Shown here: positions 1 to 8,943 of the stretch, piece after piece
How positions within the stretch are numbered: the stretch's first letter is position 1
Layout: every line of letters starts with the position of its first letter
NCBI GenBank assembly: GCA_017994635.1
Contig: JAGOKK010000007.1
Span: forward strand, 1-46,684
Length of the DNA: 46,684 bases
DNA from: Candidatus Cloacimonadota bacterium
GTDB lineage: Bacteria > Cloacimonadota > Cloacimonadia > Cloacimonadales > Cloacimonadaceae
Direction of reading: 5' to 3'
Translations under genes and position numbers: made by a program
Notes under the pieces: model-generated
Seen by the model: only the letters and a program-made list of their open reading frames with translations
Told to the model about the DNA's origin: nothing
Databases searched by the model: none

Positions 1-511
1 TTACCCCTATCTCGTGGTTTCACAAACCGTGCCCATCATTTCGATCGCGCCGCTGATCATAATCTGGTTTGGATATGGCATATCCGCGAAGATCTTCACA
101 GTGGTATTGGTATGTTTTTTCCCCATTGCATTGGGTTTGTATGATGGATTTCAACAGGTGAGCGTGGACCAGCTAAGACTGATGAAAGCTTTTGGTGCAT
201 CGGGATTCAAGACCTTTCGCTATCTGAAGCTGCCAGCAGCTCTACCGGGATTTTTTACCGGGCTCAAACTGGCGGCCACATATAGCGTGATGGGTGCGAT
301 CATCGGGGAATGGCTGGGTGGAACGGCGGGGCTGGGGATTTATATGACCCGCGCCACCAAATCATTCCAGACCGATCAGGTGTTTGCCGTGATCCTATGC
401 GTGATTGCCCTATCAATGGCGCTGTTTGGAATCATCGCAATACTTGATAGATACTTCCTTAGCTGGCGCTATCAGCATCAGGACGAATATCTGGAACCTT
501 CCTCAAACTGA
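1..511 (+). CDS. ABC transporter permease, 5'-truncated
   Basis: This is the C-terminal part of a binding-protein-dependent transport permease (BPD_transp_1 family, SsuC/TauC/ThiX-like). The frame is open to the left edge, so the true start lies outside the window and the GTG at 14 is probably internal. Visible are several hydrophobic helices and the EAA cytoplasmic loop (KAFGAS...KLPAALPGFFTG), which docks on the ATPase. The following GEWLGGTAGLGIYM segment is typical of permeases for sulfonates, nitrate or thiamine/pyrimidine precursors. The substrate cannot be told from this fragment; its ATPase and binding protein would lie to the left. No clear intrinsic terminator follows. Confidence 0.85.
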   Translation, partial: YPYLVVSQTVPIISIAPLIIIWFGYGISAKIFTVVLVCFFPIALGLYDGFQQVSVDQLRLMKAFGASGFKTFRYLKLPAALPGFFTGLKLAATYSVMGAIIGEWLGGTAGLGIYMTRATKSFQTDQVFAVILCVIALSMALFGIIAILDRYFLSWRYQHQDEYLEPSSN

Positions 512-908
512 TGGTCTATCTCTGACAGGCCGCTCGGAAATCCCCATAAAAACGCAGAATCCGCCTGAGTGAGCTTCGGTGTAGTAAGGTGAGACAAAGC
601 TCGGTAAAGGGGAGTGACTATGGAATACCTACATTTGTTGCGTACATCACAGATTGCTACAGGTATCGCTGTGGAAGGCACTGGCTGATATCTCATACTC
701 AAATCAAAGTCATCCCAAACACATCCTAAGCATGGCTTGGGATGTGTTTGAGATGCTCCTGTATAGCGCAGCACTCACAAGGGCGATTAACTCGCTTCAG
801 TAAATCTCTATGCCTCTTGCTGCTACAAAGCGAAAATTAAAGGCTCCATTGTGTGCATAATAACACTATCCAGGACAATTGAAAGGACAAAGGCTATTCT
901 CTGGGCTT
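512..908. other. Convergent intergenic region
   Basis: About 400 bases lie between the end of the ABC permease and the end of the minus-strand barrel gene. The only structure I can support is the palindromic dispersed repeat at 711-755. A minus-strand open frame at 478-774 runs through that repeat but has no recognisable protein signature and is rejected as a gene. Confidence 0.6.
711..755 (-). repeat. Dispersed 45-bp imperfect palindrome, copy 1
   Basis: Two 21-base arms (711-731 and 735-755) are inverted repeats with 19 of 21 positions complementary, around a 3-base loop. Read on the minus strand, the first arm is identical to that of copy 2 (28946-28966), and about 42 of 45 positions match overall. 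Weaker similarity continues about 20 bases further, towards 690. It lies after the 3' ends of two convergent genes, so it could act as a bidirectional terminator or REP-like element. No T-tract follows, so terminator function is only inferred. Confidence 0.8.
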
Positions 909-1703
909 CTATCTCTTCGTTGCAGGGGAGGGTATGTGTATGGAAAACTCTACTCCGCCGCTTGCGCTAATCCGAAATGAGTCATTGGGATGATTCACCA
1001 GATTGTATGCGTTCAAGCCAATTTCCGGGGTAAGGCTTAGGACACCCCCCCGGAAGGTATGGTTAATACTCAGTCCTCCACAATAGATATTATGCTGGCC
1101 ATAATCAAAGCGTCGGTACACGGGGTCATCAAAGATGGGACTCACGTTATGACGCGCATCTGAATCAAAGTGCGCGAAGTTGCCGGCAACTACAAAGTTC
1201 AGACCAGTACCCTTATGGAGGCAGATAAGAGCACCCTGGTAAAAGACGGCCTGGGATTTTTGCTTGCCCTCTATTCGTCCCCAAAACGGTTCCGTATGCG
1301 TGTAACTCGGCCGGAAATCGTTCAAAGTATAGCCGATTGAAGGCTTGATGGTCAATGTCCATCTAGCATCGTTCAGCAAAAGCTGTTTGACGCCAACTAT
1401 GCCAAACATGGCAGTATTTGCTTCTCTATGCCTGGAATATACCTGCAGATTAAACTCGGTTCTATTACCCATCCCCAAACCTAAACCGATTATGGGTATA
1501 CCGGGGACAGCATCATTCATCCCCGGGTCGTACCAGAGATTATCATCATAAACGCAGCTTCCCAGGTTTAAAAGAGAGCTCTGCTGCAGAGATATCCGGA
1601 GTCTCTCGATCTGAGTATCTTCAAAATGGGAGACTGGGATGAAAGTGCCAGCACTCAGCGGCAGGAACAGAATCAACGACAAAAATACTAAGATGTGTTT
1701 CAT
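909..1703 (-). CDS. Predicted outer-membrane beta-barrel protein
   Basis: Hypothetical protein of 264 residues with a clear N-terminal signal peptide (MKHILVFLSLILFLPLSAG). The rest is rich in alternating polar/aromatic strands and Gly turns and ends in a strand-like segment, which suggests a small outer-membrane barrel or surface protein. I do not recognise a named family. The start is ATG with GGAG 8 bases upstream. It follows the predicted lipoprotein gene (1716-2768) after 12 bases, so the two are probably co-transcribed and may work together at the outer membrane. The barrel assignment is inference from composition. Confidence 0.6.
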   Translation of the reverse strand: MKHILVFLSLILFLPLSAGTFIPVSHFEDTQIERLRISLQQSSLLNLGSCVYDDNLWYDPGMNDAVPGIPIIGLGLGMGNRTEFNLQVYSRHREANTAMFGIVGVKQLLLNDARWTLTIKPSIGYTLNDFRPSYTHTEPFWGRIEGKQKSQAVFYQGALICLHKGTGLNFVVAGNFAHFDSDARHNVSPIFDDPVYRRFDYGQHNIYCGGLSINHTFRGGVLSLTPEIGLNAYNLVNHPNDSFRISASGGVEFSIHIPSPATKR

Positions 1704-1715
1704 ATCTTTACTCCA

Positions 1716-2768
1716 TCAGTCCCCAGTGAGGCGATACAGATCGCAAAGAAAAACGATCTTCGTGCCTGCTCTATTGATGCAGGCGCTATGGATGTTTCGA
1801 AGGTTGTAGTTATCTTCAGAAGTGATCAGAACGGTTTGCTTGCCACCACCATCCAGGTCGTGGAGATACAAGGCTGTGGAATCGAAATACAGGAGTTTGT
1901 TGCGATCTTCATTCAGGCTGATCTGGAAAGGTAAGGGGTACTCTAAGGGGTTCACTGCAAATTCTATGTGATCCAGATCTGTGAAGTTTCCCGAAGCTGC
2001 GTCAATCAGGATCATGTGTTCGTCGGCGCCGAAACGATTTGTGGTGATGAACTTACCGTCAGTGCTGATCGGATAGAAAGTCCGCATGGAGTTACTGCTT
2101 GCATTCAAACTGTAAAGTAAGCTATCATTTTCACCCAGACTGTCGCATAGTCTGAATTCTCGGGGCGTCACATAGACTATCTTATCGATTGCCGAGAAGT
2201 AAAACGCATTTGTACAGTTTGCTGGCAAATCGACCACGGAGCTGAACTCATCATCGGAAAGAGTCCATTTTAACATGGTCCCAGATAGGAGCACAGATAT
2301 CTGGTTGGAATAGGGCAAGCCACAGTAGTTGACAACCGAGTTTACAAAAAGTGATGGGGCATTGTCCGAGTGAATGATGCGGTATAACGCCTGGCTCGAA
2401 TTCAAGTAGCTAAAATGAAGGCTCTCATGAGGATTCAGATTTATATTCGAGTGATAGTCCAGCTCCCAAAAAGGTTCCAGATGTTTTGAAACTGGATTGT
2501 AGGTCTGCACACCTTCACTCGTGTATAACAAAACATCGTCATTGCTGGCGTACTGCAGTTTGTATCTATAGTTGGGAGAGATAATATATCGAAGCATTGA
2601 GTAATGAGTGGGGGCAAGTATCCGAAAGCCGCTGCCATCCACATTTATTTCGCAAAGATAGTTTTTGAAATCTCTGTTTTGCAGGTGAATTGAGCAAGCT
2701 TGGATCGTTACCGAGGTAATGAAGAGAATGATAAGCAGCCGTGTTAGTGTCAGCTTTCTGATATGCAT
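1716..2768 (-). CDS. Predicted lipoprotein, beta-propeller-like
   Basis: Protein of 350 residues. It opens with a basic n-region and hydrophobic stretch ending in TIQAC, a plausible lipobox with Cys at about residue 25, so it is probably a lipoprotein. Repeated segments such as NVDGSGFRIL and DLDGGGKQTVLI resemble the Asp/Gly-rich turns of TolB/WD40-like propeller repeats. No catalytic motif is evident. The ATG is preceded by AGGAG. It is the first gene of a two-gene unit with the barrel-like gene downstream. A TTGACA on the minus strand at 2848-2853 could be its -35 box, but the matching -10 is weak. Confidence 0.55.
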   Translation of the reverse strand: MHIRKLTLTRLLIILFITSVTIQACSIHLQNRDFKNYLCEINVDGSGFRILAPTHYSMLRYIISPNYRYKLQYASNDDVLLYTSEGVQTYNPVSKHLEPFWELDYHSNINLNPHESLHFSYLNSSQALYRIIHSDNAPSLFVNSVVNYCGLPYSNQISVLLSGTMLKWTLSDDEFSSVVDLPANCTNAFYFSAIDKIVYVTPREFRLCDSLGENDSLLYSLNASSNSMRTFYPISTDGKFITTNRFGADEHMILIDAASGNFTDLDHIEFAVNPLEYPLPFQISLNEDRNKLLYFDSTALYLHDLDGGGKQTVLITSEDNYNLRNIHSACINRAGTKIVFLCDLYRLTGD

Positions 2769-3197
2769 TGCTTAGGTCTCCTTTGATTGCTTATTGTTCC
2801 GGATGGCAATTCTCCGTCTCTGGCCAAGATTATCATTGCCTATTGCTTGTCAAGTAAAACTTTTGCATAAGCTTCTTCACTTCCTGTTCATTTGGTTCTC
2901 ACACAGGAGAAACTCGAGCTTAAGTATAGCAGGCCTCGTTTGTGCGGTTGGATATCGTTGCCGTGCAAGGATTTCTTTGTCGCCATAAGCAGAAATAGAA
3001 CCACGGTGGCTGGCATGATCCGATACACAAAGTGTAGAATTGTACTTGACAGTGGATTGAGCACAGCGATCAGTGCGCTATATGCATGTTCAGCATCAAA
3101 TGATCTTTGACTGACATACTGCCGTGCTCGTGATACTGAGATTCAGACGTTTAGGTAGCTAACATGGCGCGAAGGATTGGAACAAGTGGGAAGGATA
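2769..3197. other. Divergent intergenic region
   Basis: About 430 bases separate two divergently transcribed genes. It contains one TTGACA on each strand (2848-2853 minus, 3046-3051 plus), which are candidate -35 elements for the lipoprotein gene and the glycosyltransferase gene. Neither has a convincing -10 box at 16-18 bases. Short open frames here (2794-2988, 2892-3110) carry no recognisable protein and are rejected. Confidence 0.5.
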
Positions 3198-4163
3198 ATG
3201 AATAAAGCCAAAGCAAGCATAGTAACCATCACGGATTCGAACTTTGTGATAGCAGTATACCTGTTGATTTGTTCACTGCGATACAAAAGTGTCGAAGCCA
3301 GGATATACGTCCTGGGTGTGAACCTGAGCGGGGAAGAGGCCGCATTACTTGAGCAATTCCCCGATGTAGAAATCCATCCCGCCGATATCTCAAATAAGAG
3401 AAACCCCACCAATCGCAAGGGTGAAGCATTGCTCATGGCCAAAGATGACGATTCAGATTTTATCACTTTGATGGATGGTGATTGCTTAGTTACTGGCGAT
3501 ATCAGCGAATATCTTACTCCGAGCCAAAGTGGGCTCTACTTACGCATTCGCGACGAAACTGAAGATGCCTGGGTGTATCGAAACCGTTATCAAAAAGGTG
3601 AAACCCCCGGCTACGTTCCCCAAAGTGTCCTGGATATATGGCGCAGGGACGTTGGAGGCTGTTCCGAACCGCAGACTCAACACACAGTTCTCGGGGGTAA
3701 TCTGACCATTTCCAGGGACTATCTTTCTTTCGCCGAACGCTGGCAGGATCAGATATGCAAGGTGATACCTGACCATCATACAACCAAGGCTCACAACCCC
3801 TCAAGTCATGCATATTTCCAATTCGATGAATCGGTATTAAACTCACTTTTAGCCTTTGATCCCTCCGCACCGCCAATTCATCGAGGATCTTTGGATGCCG
3901 ATTCCAGCGCATACGTGGCGCATCTGGGTCCTGCAAATCCCAAGCCCTGGAAGTTTTGGCGAAAGGAAAAGCTGCAGTACTATCCCTATGTGCTGGAATT
4001 GATAAGCTGGGCAAGGGCTCAGGGATACAGATTGCCACCTATTCCCTGGACTTTCAAGCAAAGATATCGGATCCCTATCTATATAGCTGCATACGCTTAC
4101 GCTTGGCTTTTGGCGATGAAACAAATGGCTGGGAGAATGAAGGGCAGGATTCTGAGTAGATAA
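3198..4163 (+). CDS. Glycosyltransferase-like protein (GT-A fold)
   Basis: Protein of 321 residues. I choose ATG at 3198 (MNKAKASIV), with GGGAAGG about 4-10 bases upstream, over the TTG at 3177. The N-terminus has the Rossmann-like pattern of GT-A transferases (SIVTITDSNFVIAVYLLICSL), and the metal/nucleotide-binding DxD-type motif is seen as LMDGDCLV near residue 95. A conserved-looking GGNLTISRDYL follows in the middle. The C-terminal 50 residues are basic and partly hydrophobic, suggesting membrane association. It probably transfers a sugar to a cell-surface glycan, but donor and acceptor are unknown. It appears to stand alone. Confidence 0.6.
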   Translation: MNKAKASIVTITDSNFVIAVYLLICSLRYKSVEARIYVLGVNLSGEEAALLEQFPDVEIHPADISNKRNPTNRKGEALLMAKDDDSDFITLMDGDCLVTGDISEYLTPSQSGLYLRIRDETEDAWVYRNRYQKGETPGYVPQSVLDIWRRDVGGCSEPQTQHTVLGGNLTISRDYLSFAERWQDQICKVIPDHHTTKAHNPSSHAYFQFDESVLNSLLAFDPSAPPIHRGSLDADSSAYVAHLGPANPKPWKFWRKEKLQYYPYVLELISWARAQGYRLPPIPWTFKQRYRIPIYIAAYAYAWLLAMKQMAGRMKGRILSR

Positions 4164-4389
4164 TGGAGCAGAAAAACGCATCCGAGCTTATGGCCAAGAG
4201 TTGTGCTGCATTCTTCAAGATACTATGCAGGATCGGAATGAAACTTGCGTATCACAATTGATGACCTGCTATCTATCCTGAACTGAGGTTGGCCTGTTGT
4301 GGACGAACTTCCACACATCGCTGTATTGTCGATGTGATTTCGCTTGACAGGAAACCGAAGCTGAGTAGTGTAGCGTCATAGAGGTAGTA

Positions 4390-5103
4390 ATGAGGAAGAT
4401 TTATCTGCTGATCCTGTTGATTACAAGCTTGTCCATGACGGCTTGGGGCCTCTCTATATACGACATTCAGTGTACCACATTTCCCGGCAGCGACAATACA
4501 TATCCCTCCCAATACGCTGGGAAAACGGTGAATACTGAGGGCATTGTAACAGCGACTGATTTTGAATCAGGAGGCTTTTTTCTATCTGAGCATATTGCAG
4601 GTGCTTACAGCGGAATACTGGTGCTGGATCGTACTGCGGCCGTTCGCATCGGAGATAGAATCCGACTCAGTGCCACTGTGAAAGAAAGCTTTGGGATGAC
4701 CACTCTGCAGGATGTGACCAAGCTCAGCATCATCGAGCGAAATCATCCTCTCCCGCATCCTGTGATCCTCACCACTGCTCAGTTGGGTCGCGCCGTGGAG
4801 GCTGAAGCTTATGAGGGCGTTTACGCGAGGATACTTTCGATCAGCAGCAGCAAGGTCAAATCCAGTCGCAATAGCTTCAGCGTTAGCGATGGTACAGGCC
4901 TGTGCAGAATACAATTAGGCAGTTTTGCCAGTGCACCTCAATCCCTTCGCAAGAGCACTCAGTTCTCCTCGATCACCGGCATTGTCTCTTTCAGCTTTGG
5001 TGAGTTTTCCCTGAACCCTGTCTCCGATAGCGATATCGAGGTGAACCAGCCGGTTTCTGTACAGAACCGTAGCTGGGGTAAGATCAAATCAATTTATAAA
5101 TAG
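4390..5103 (+). CDS. Secreted protein with OB-fold-like repeats
   Basis: Protein of 237 residues with an N-terminal signal peptide (about residues 1-20, ending TAWG). The mature part looks like two OB-fold-type units. The first has the pattern of G.TVNTEGIVTATDFESGGFFLSE followed by a Gly-Asp strand (IGDRIRLSATVKE). The second is AYEGVYARILSISSSK...FSVSDGTGLCRIQL. Such OB units occur in secreted DUF5689-like proteins and beside extracellular nucleases in Bacteroidetes-type bacteria, but no nuclease domain is present here. Function is unknown. TTGACA at 4344-4349 is a candidate -35. The next gene starts 23 bases downstream, so the pair may form an operon. Confidence 0.55.
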   Translation: MRKIYLLILLITSLSMTAWGLSIYDIQCTTFPGSDNTYPSQYAGKTVNTEGIVTATDFESGGFFLSEHIAGAYSGILVLDRTAAVRIGDRIRLSATVKESFGMTTLQDVTKLSIIERNHPLPHPVILTTAQLGRAVEAEAYEGVYARILSISSSKVKSSRNSFSVSDGTGLCRIQLGSFASAPQSLRKSTQFSSITGIVSFSFGEFSLNPVSDSDIEVNQPVSVQNRSWGKIKSIYK

Positions 5104-5126
5104 ACAGAAATAGCGAGGTCTGAGTA

Positions 5127-5495
5127 ATGAAAAGATTCTTCAAAACTATCCTCTTTTTGGGAGGCGCGGCTGCTGCAGCTCACTTTGGCATGAAAGCCTA
5201 CAAGCGCGTGAATGGTACTGTCAAGCTATCCAAATCCCTACCGGAATTTCTCTCCAATGTGTACGGTGAATTCCCCAAAGTGAATATCACCCGCTCCATG
5301 AACTATCTGAAGATTAAGATTGGATTCCCCCAGGAAATCCTCGACAAGCATGACGATATCGAAAATACTGTCCGCGAGTATATCGACGACTTTTATCCCG
5401 AAGTAGCCAAATGCTCCGTGGAGATTGATATCCATGCAAAGGGTGAAGAAGAGGGAGAAGCTGTACCTGAAACAGAAGAAGAAACCAAAGAATAA
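5127..5495 (+). CDS. Small membrane-anchored hypothetical protein
   Basis: Protein of 122 residues with no recognised family. It has a basic start (MKRFFK), a short hydrophobic, Ala-rich segment (residues 7-20, LFLGGAAAAAHFG) that could be a membrane anchor, a mixed alpha/beta middle, and a strongly acidic Glu-rich tail (last 17 residues). ATG is preceded by a weak purine-rich site (GCGAGG). It lies 23 bases after the OB-fold gene and is followed by a good intrinsic terminator, so it is probably the last gene of that unit. Confidence 0.6.
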   Translation: MKRFFKTILFLGGAAAAAHFGMKAYKRVNGTVKLSKSLPEFLSNVYGEFPKVNITRSMNYLKIKIGFPQEILDKHDDIENTVREYIDDFYPEVAKCSVEIDIHAKGEEEGEAVPETEEETKE

Positions 5496-5519
5496 ACCCA
5501 ATGGGGCATTCATTTAGAT

Positions 5520-5548
5520 GGCGAAGTCATTCTTCGCCTTCTTTTTTG
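5520..5548 (+). terminator. Intrinsic terminator
   Basis: A perfect 7-bp stem (GGCGAAG at 5520-5526, CTTCGCC at 5532-5538) with a 5-base loop is followed by TTCTTTTTT. It ends the plus-strand unit 4390-5495. Confidence 0.85.
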
Positions 5549-5669
5549 CCCAGTGCTTGCTGTCCAAATCTAGAGAACGTATAAGCTACATCTGTTGCGC
5601 AGAATCACTGACCTGTGAGGAGTGTAGCCGGCCAATACTGATTGTGGAAGATTGTTGGGGCATCGATAA

Positions 5670-6773
5670 CTAAAAGAAGTCGTTGAATTCTGTATCCAGC
5701 AGTTGCCTCATCCGATGCTCATCTTCGCTTTTTATGTAGGCAATGGCAAAAACCGGATTGGTGCGGTGATCAAGCTTCACATAAGCCATCAATACAGCTT
5801 TGGTCGAAAGATGATCCCTGAAAGCATCATGATCCGGGCTTCTGTGCATCACATCCACGTCTTTGCCATTGTATGCCAGGATGAAGGCATAGTTTTCCTG
5901 CGCTCTTTGCCCCCACACATTCTCCCAGGTGGGAGCCAGTCCTTCAAAATAGGCGGTAATGGGGTTAAACCCGTAGCTGTGCCAGGTGAGATCGGCTAAA
6001 CCGAATCCCCCGTAGCGCATGGGATTGAACTCGATGGGGATAAAGCCCCTGTCTGTGAGTTTGAACTCTGCATGGATGGGGAAGTTTGTGAGGGACAGAG
6101 CATTACCGAAGCTCTCGAAAAAATCGGTGACAGCCTGAAGATGGCTCTCAAACACTCCGGCGTTGGTGTAATACATCAGATGAGCATATGCGGCGATTCG
6201 TGCTTCCGGATGCCGGTAGATGTTCATGATTCGCGGTATTCCCACATGATCATAATACATATCGACGGCATACTCATCGCCACCAATGTACTCTTCCACG
6301 ATGAACTCAGAGGAGGTAAGCACAGAACTGGGGAAGAATCGTGAATATGCTTTCATTTCCCGGCTTACATCGCTTTGAAGAGCGTGTAAGTCTGTATCAG
6401 GGCCGGCAAAACGCACACCGGTGCCAAAGAACCCTTTTAGCGGCTTGATCACTACCTGTTTACCTTTCACGTCTAGCGTCGGGATGCTTTCCAGGCTACA
6501 TTTGGCAAAGTAGAAATTCGGATAAAGGCTGCTCATTGCCTTTCGGCAGAGATATTTGTCTTTCAGCTGATTGATCCCAGAAGCACAGGCCTGGTCGTCC
6601 ATTCTATTCAAAACCGTGCCCAGAGAGGTCTCAGATGGTACATACACTTTATCATCTGAGCAGAAGCGGATATCGCTGGCGAGCAATTCATCTTTGCTCA
6701 ATGCACGAATACCCTTGGGAGGATTATCCGCAATAATGCTGTTATAGGTAGTTCCGGTGATTATGTAATTCAC
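5670..6773 (-). CDS. ATP-grasp domain protein
   Basis: Predicted ATP-grasp ligase of 367 residues. Visible are the ATP-binding strand and loop (QVVIKPLKGFFGTGVRF), a second nucleotide-contacting strand (EFIVEEYIGGDEYAVDM), and the acidic metal-binding pair in FIPIEFNPMRYGG. These enzymes join a carboxylate to an amine or thiol through an acyl phosphate; the substrates here are unknown. The open frame extends upstream to 6890, but that part is the tRNA-Gly read as protein (VAGSNPVARS), so I place the start at GTG 6773 (VNYIITGTT), with AAAGGA upstream. It lies 56 bases after the tRNA and may share its transcript. Confidence 0.8.
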   Translation of the reverse strand: MNYIITGTTYNSIIADNPPKGIRALSKDELLASDIRFCSDDKVYVPSETSLGTVLNRMDDQACASGINQLKDKYLCRKAMSSLYPNFYFAKCSLESIPTLDVKGKQVVIKPLKGFFGTGVRFAGPDTDLHALQSDVSREMKAYSRFFPSSVLTSSEFIVEEYIGGDEYAVDMYYDHVGIPRIMNIYRHPEARIAAYAHLMYYTNAGVFESHLQAVTDFFESFGNALSLTNFPIHAEFKLTDRGFIPIEFNPMRYGGFGLADLTWHSYGFNPITAYFEGLAPTWENVWGQRAQENYAFILAYNGKDVDVMHRSPDHDAFRDHLSTKAVLMAYVKLDHRTNPVFAIAYIKSEDEHRMRQLLDTEFNDFF

Positions 6774-6829
6774 AAAAAAGTCCTTTTTTATCGGCAAAGA
6801 TGCTTTATACAAATGCCGCGAGTAATATT

Positions 6830-6905
6830 TGGAGCGGGCAACGGGGTTCGAACCCGCGACCCCCAGCTTGGGAAGCTGGTGCTCTACCAACTGAGCTATG
6901 CCCGC
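6830..6905 (-). tRNA. tRNA-Gly (anticodon CCC)
   Basis: 76-nt cloverleaf with acceptor stem GCGGGCA/TGCCCGC, D-arm TAGCTCAGTTGGTAGAGC, anticodon stem CCAGC/GCTGG with loop TTCCCAA (anticodon CCC, reads GGG), T-arm GCGGG-TTCGAAC-CCCGT, discriminator T and an encoded CCA. Confidence 0.95.
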
Positions 6906-6918
6906 TATTCAGATGTGC

Positions 6919-6947
6919 AAAATCCCCAATAGCCCTTTATCTGTCAA
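6919..6947 (-). promoter_or_regulatory. Candidate promoter for tRNA-Gly
   Basis: On the minus strand TTGACA (6947-6942) is followed after 17 bases by GATTTT (6924-6919), 14 bases before the tRNA. The -35 is perfect and the -10 poor, so the call is moderate. Confidence 0.45.
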
Positions 6948-6961
6948 GAAGTTTCGTGTCC

Positions 6962-8308
6962 CTACTTCAAAATGGGTAGCCATACCCCCACTACTGCTGC
7001 TATCAATAACAATGCTGATGGACTGAGATATGTCCACAATGGAAGCATCCGGGGTTCCTTAGTTTCTCCACCGCACATTGTCAGGCCGATGCGGACCATG
7101 GACCAGGCTATTGCTGCCAGCATCAGGATCAGCGCAATGACCATGGCGATGTGCCCCCTGGCAATCAGGCCACTGATGATGAAAAACTTGCTCACAAACA
7201 GCGGAGAGGGCGGAAACCCCAGGATCATAACCAGGGCGATCATCCACAGCCATGCCGTGCTTTTATTCAAGCTCCAAAGCCCAGAGATGTTGGCATGCTG
7301 TTTGTCGTGATACAGGCTTAGGATATTGCCAGCAGTGAGAAAGAGGGCCGCTTTGATCAACGAATGCCCCAGGATATGTAAAAACCCGGCGTAAGTGGCT
7401 ACTCCGCCTGCTCCAAAAGCAATCATGATCAGTCCCATGTTCTCAATCGATGAATAAGCCAGGAGCCGCTTGTAATTCCTCGTTTTGAGGATGAATACAG
7501 TGGCGATGAATACCGAGATGACTCCCATCAACAGATACAAATCCTGCGCTAAATCGCCCATACCAGCAGCCCGCATGATCTTATCCACTCTGAGCACGGG
7601 TAGCAGGGCAGTATTTAGCAAAGCTCCTGAGAGCAGTGCCGAGATCGGTGCCGGAGCTTCTGAATGCGCATCAGGCAGCCAGAAATGCAGAGGGGCCAGA
7701 CCAATCTTGGTACCAAAACCCACGAGTATAAAGATGAATGACAGCTTTAGCCAAAAGGGAGACAAGGTGGCAGCATTTATCTTCGCAAGGCTTAGGACGG
7801 CGTTCTCCGGTTGAGCAAGCACCAGAAGCAGGATGCCCACAAAGGCGAGCGCGATGCCTACGCTACAGATAAAGAGGTACTTCCAGGCCGCCTCCAGGGA
7901 ACTCTTGGTATTTTCAGAACTGATCAGCATGGCAGAGCTGATAGTGGTAGCTTCCACGAAAATCCAGATCCATCCCAGATCCCTTGCCATGCAGGCCGCA
8001 TCCATTGCTGCAATGAAGAGCATCAGAAAGATGCTTTGCACCCGGTATGCCTTGTAGCTATAATCTTTACCGCTGCCTATGCGATAGAAGGCGACAGCCA
8101 TAAATAGCAGCGAGGTGATCAGGAATATAAACAGTCCCATATCATCCATCATCCCCAGACTACCACGATAGATGAATCCTTGCAGACCCAGACACAGGTG
8201 TAGCAGGGCATGCAGCAGGACCAGTATATCCAGTTTGCGCTTGTCCTTTACGATCAGTGCCAGCAGAGACGCCAGGAGGGGGAAAGCGAAGAGCAGTGCT
8301 GCAAACAT
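6962..8308 (-). CDS. Proton-translocating subunit, HyfF/NuoN/MrpD-like
   Basis: Polytopic membrane protein of 448 residues, the last gene of the complex operon. It belongs to the antiporter-like family (Proton_antipo_M: NuoL/M/N, MrpD, HyfF). Conserved pieces include GFGTKIGLAPLHFWLPDAHSEAPAPISALLSG, with a Lys in a discontinuous helix, and the following LLAYSSIENMGLI and HILGHSLIKAALFLTAG (His/Lys pair). These residues form the proton path in relatives. It matches EhrD/HyfF in position and size. The ATG overlaps the stop of the HyfE-like gene by one base (TGATG), indicating translational coupling. It should couple electron transfer in the peripheral subunits to ion pumping. Confidence 0.9.
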   Translation of the reverse strand: MFAALLFAFPLLASLLALIVKDKRKLDILVLLHALLHLCLGLQGFIYRGSLGMMDDMGLFIFLITSLLFMAVAFYRIGSGKDYSYKAYRVQSIFLMLFIAAMDAACMARDLGWIWIFVEATTISSAMLISSENTKSSLEAAWKYLFICSVGIALAFVGILLLVLAQPENAVLSLAKINAATLSPFWLKLSFIFILVGFGTKIGLAPLHFWLPDAHSEAPAPISALLSGALLNTALLPVLRVDKIMRAAGMGDLAQDLYLLMGVISVFIATVFILKTRNYKRLLAYSSIENMGLIMIAFGAGGVATYAGFLHILGHSLIKAALFLTAGNILSLYHDKQHANISGLWSLNKSTAWLWMIALVMILGFPPSPLFVSKFFIISGLIARGHIAMVIALILMLAAIAWSMVRIGLTMCGGETKEPRMLPLWTYLSPSALLLIAAVVGVWLPILK

Positions 8309-8940
8309 CAGTCCTCCCTCAATTGGCGCGGGCTTTCGGCATCGTCAAAAGTCGATTTGATGCGCTTGATAAACAGCACCCCGATCAAGACCGAAAGCAT
8401 GATGTCCAACGATATACCCAGCGAAATGATATGGGGGAGATCGCCACCCACGGCCAGAGAAAGGAGGAAAATTCCATTTTCCATGATCAGGTAGCCCATC
8501 AGATGAGTGATCAGTTTCTTATTTGCGATGATGATGAAAAGCCCCTTGATAATGGTGGCAAATGCTATGCCAAACTCCAGCGGGAAAAGCTTTCCAGAAT
8601 GCTGTCCCGAAAACCCTGCAAGAGCAAAGCTGCCCAGAAAGATCAAGCTCATCAGCGCCAGAGAAAAGAAATTGGACACGTAGGCTTCCACCTCGCGGTG
8701 AATCTGATTGTGCTTAATGGTATCGTCGATAAACCAGGGAATAACAATAGCTTTAAAGATCAGCGTTTCGAGCGCGATGAAGGCGAACCCCACCCAGTTT
8801 AGATGGGTGCTCTTGAGCAAGGTGATGCCAAAGAGGATCAACCCTTGCACCACGAGAATCTTGATGATGGAGCTAAGCATATTGGTCACCGAGGCAAATA
8901 GCAAGGTAATTCCAAAGGCCAATACTAATATCTCTTGCAT
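8308..8940 (-). CDS. HyfE-like membrane subunit
   Basis: Integral membrane protein of 210 residues with about six hydrophobic helices. Size and operon position match hydrogenase-4 component E (HyfE, or EhrC in Ehr complexes), whose C-terminal part is related to NuoK/MrpC. The NuoK-like part here is YLIMENGIFLLSLAVGGDLPHI, with a buried Glu in a helix that matches the conserved Glu of NuoK. It starts 3 bases after the HyfC-like gene and its stop overlaps the next start. No sign of truncation. Confidence 0.88.
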   Translation of the reverse strand: MQEILVLAFGITLLFASVTNMLSSIIKILVVQGLILFGITLLKSTHLNWVGFAFIALETLIFKAIVIPWFIDDTIKHNQIHREVEAYVSNFFSLALMSLIFLGSFALAGFSGQHSGKLFPLEFGIAFATIIKGLFIIIANKKLITHLMGYLIMENGIFLLSLAVGGDLPHIISLGISLDIMLSVLIGVLFIKRIKSTFDDAESPRQLRED

Positions 8941-8943
8941 CTG

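Noticed and set aside
478-774. Minus-strand open frame of 98 codons sharing a SQTHPKP-type peptide with frames at 28936-29244 and 45783-45850
   Set aside because: The shared peptide comes only from the palindromic DNA repeat. The rest of the frames is unrelated, has no ribosome site and no recognisable domain.
3514-4038. Antisense open frames inside the glycosyltransferase gene
   Set aside because: Shadow frames without start signals; the sense frame has a clear GT-A pattern.
6774-6890. N-terminal extension of the ATP-grasp protein
   Set aside because: It is tRNA-Gly sequence translated; a GTG start with AAAGGA lies just inside at 6773.
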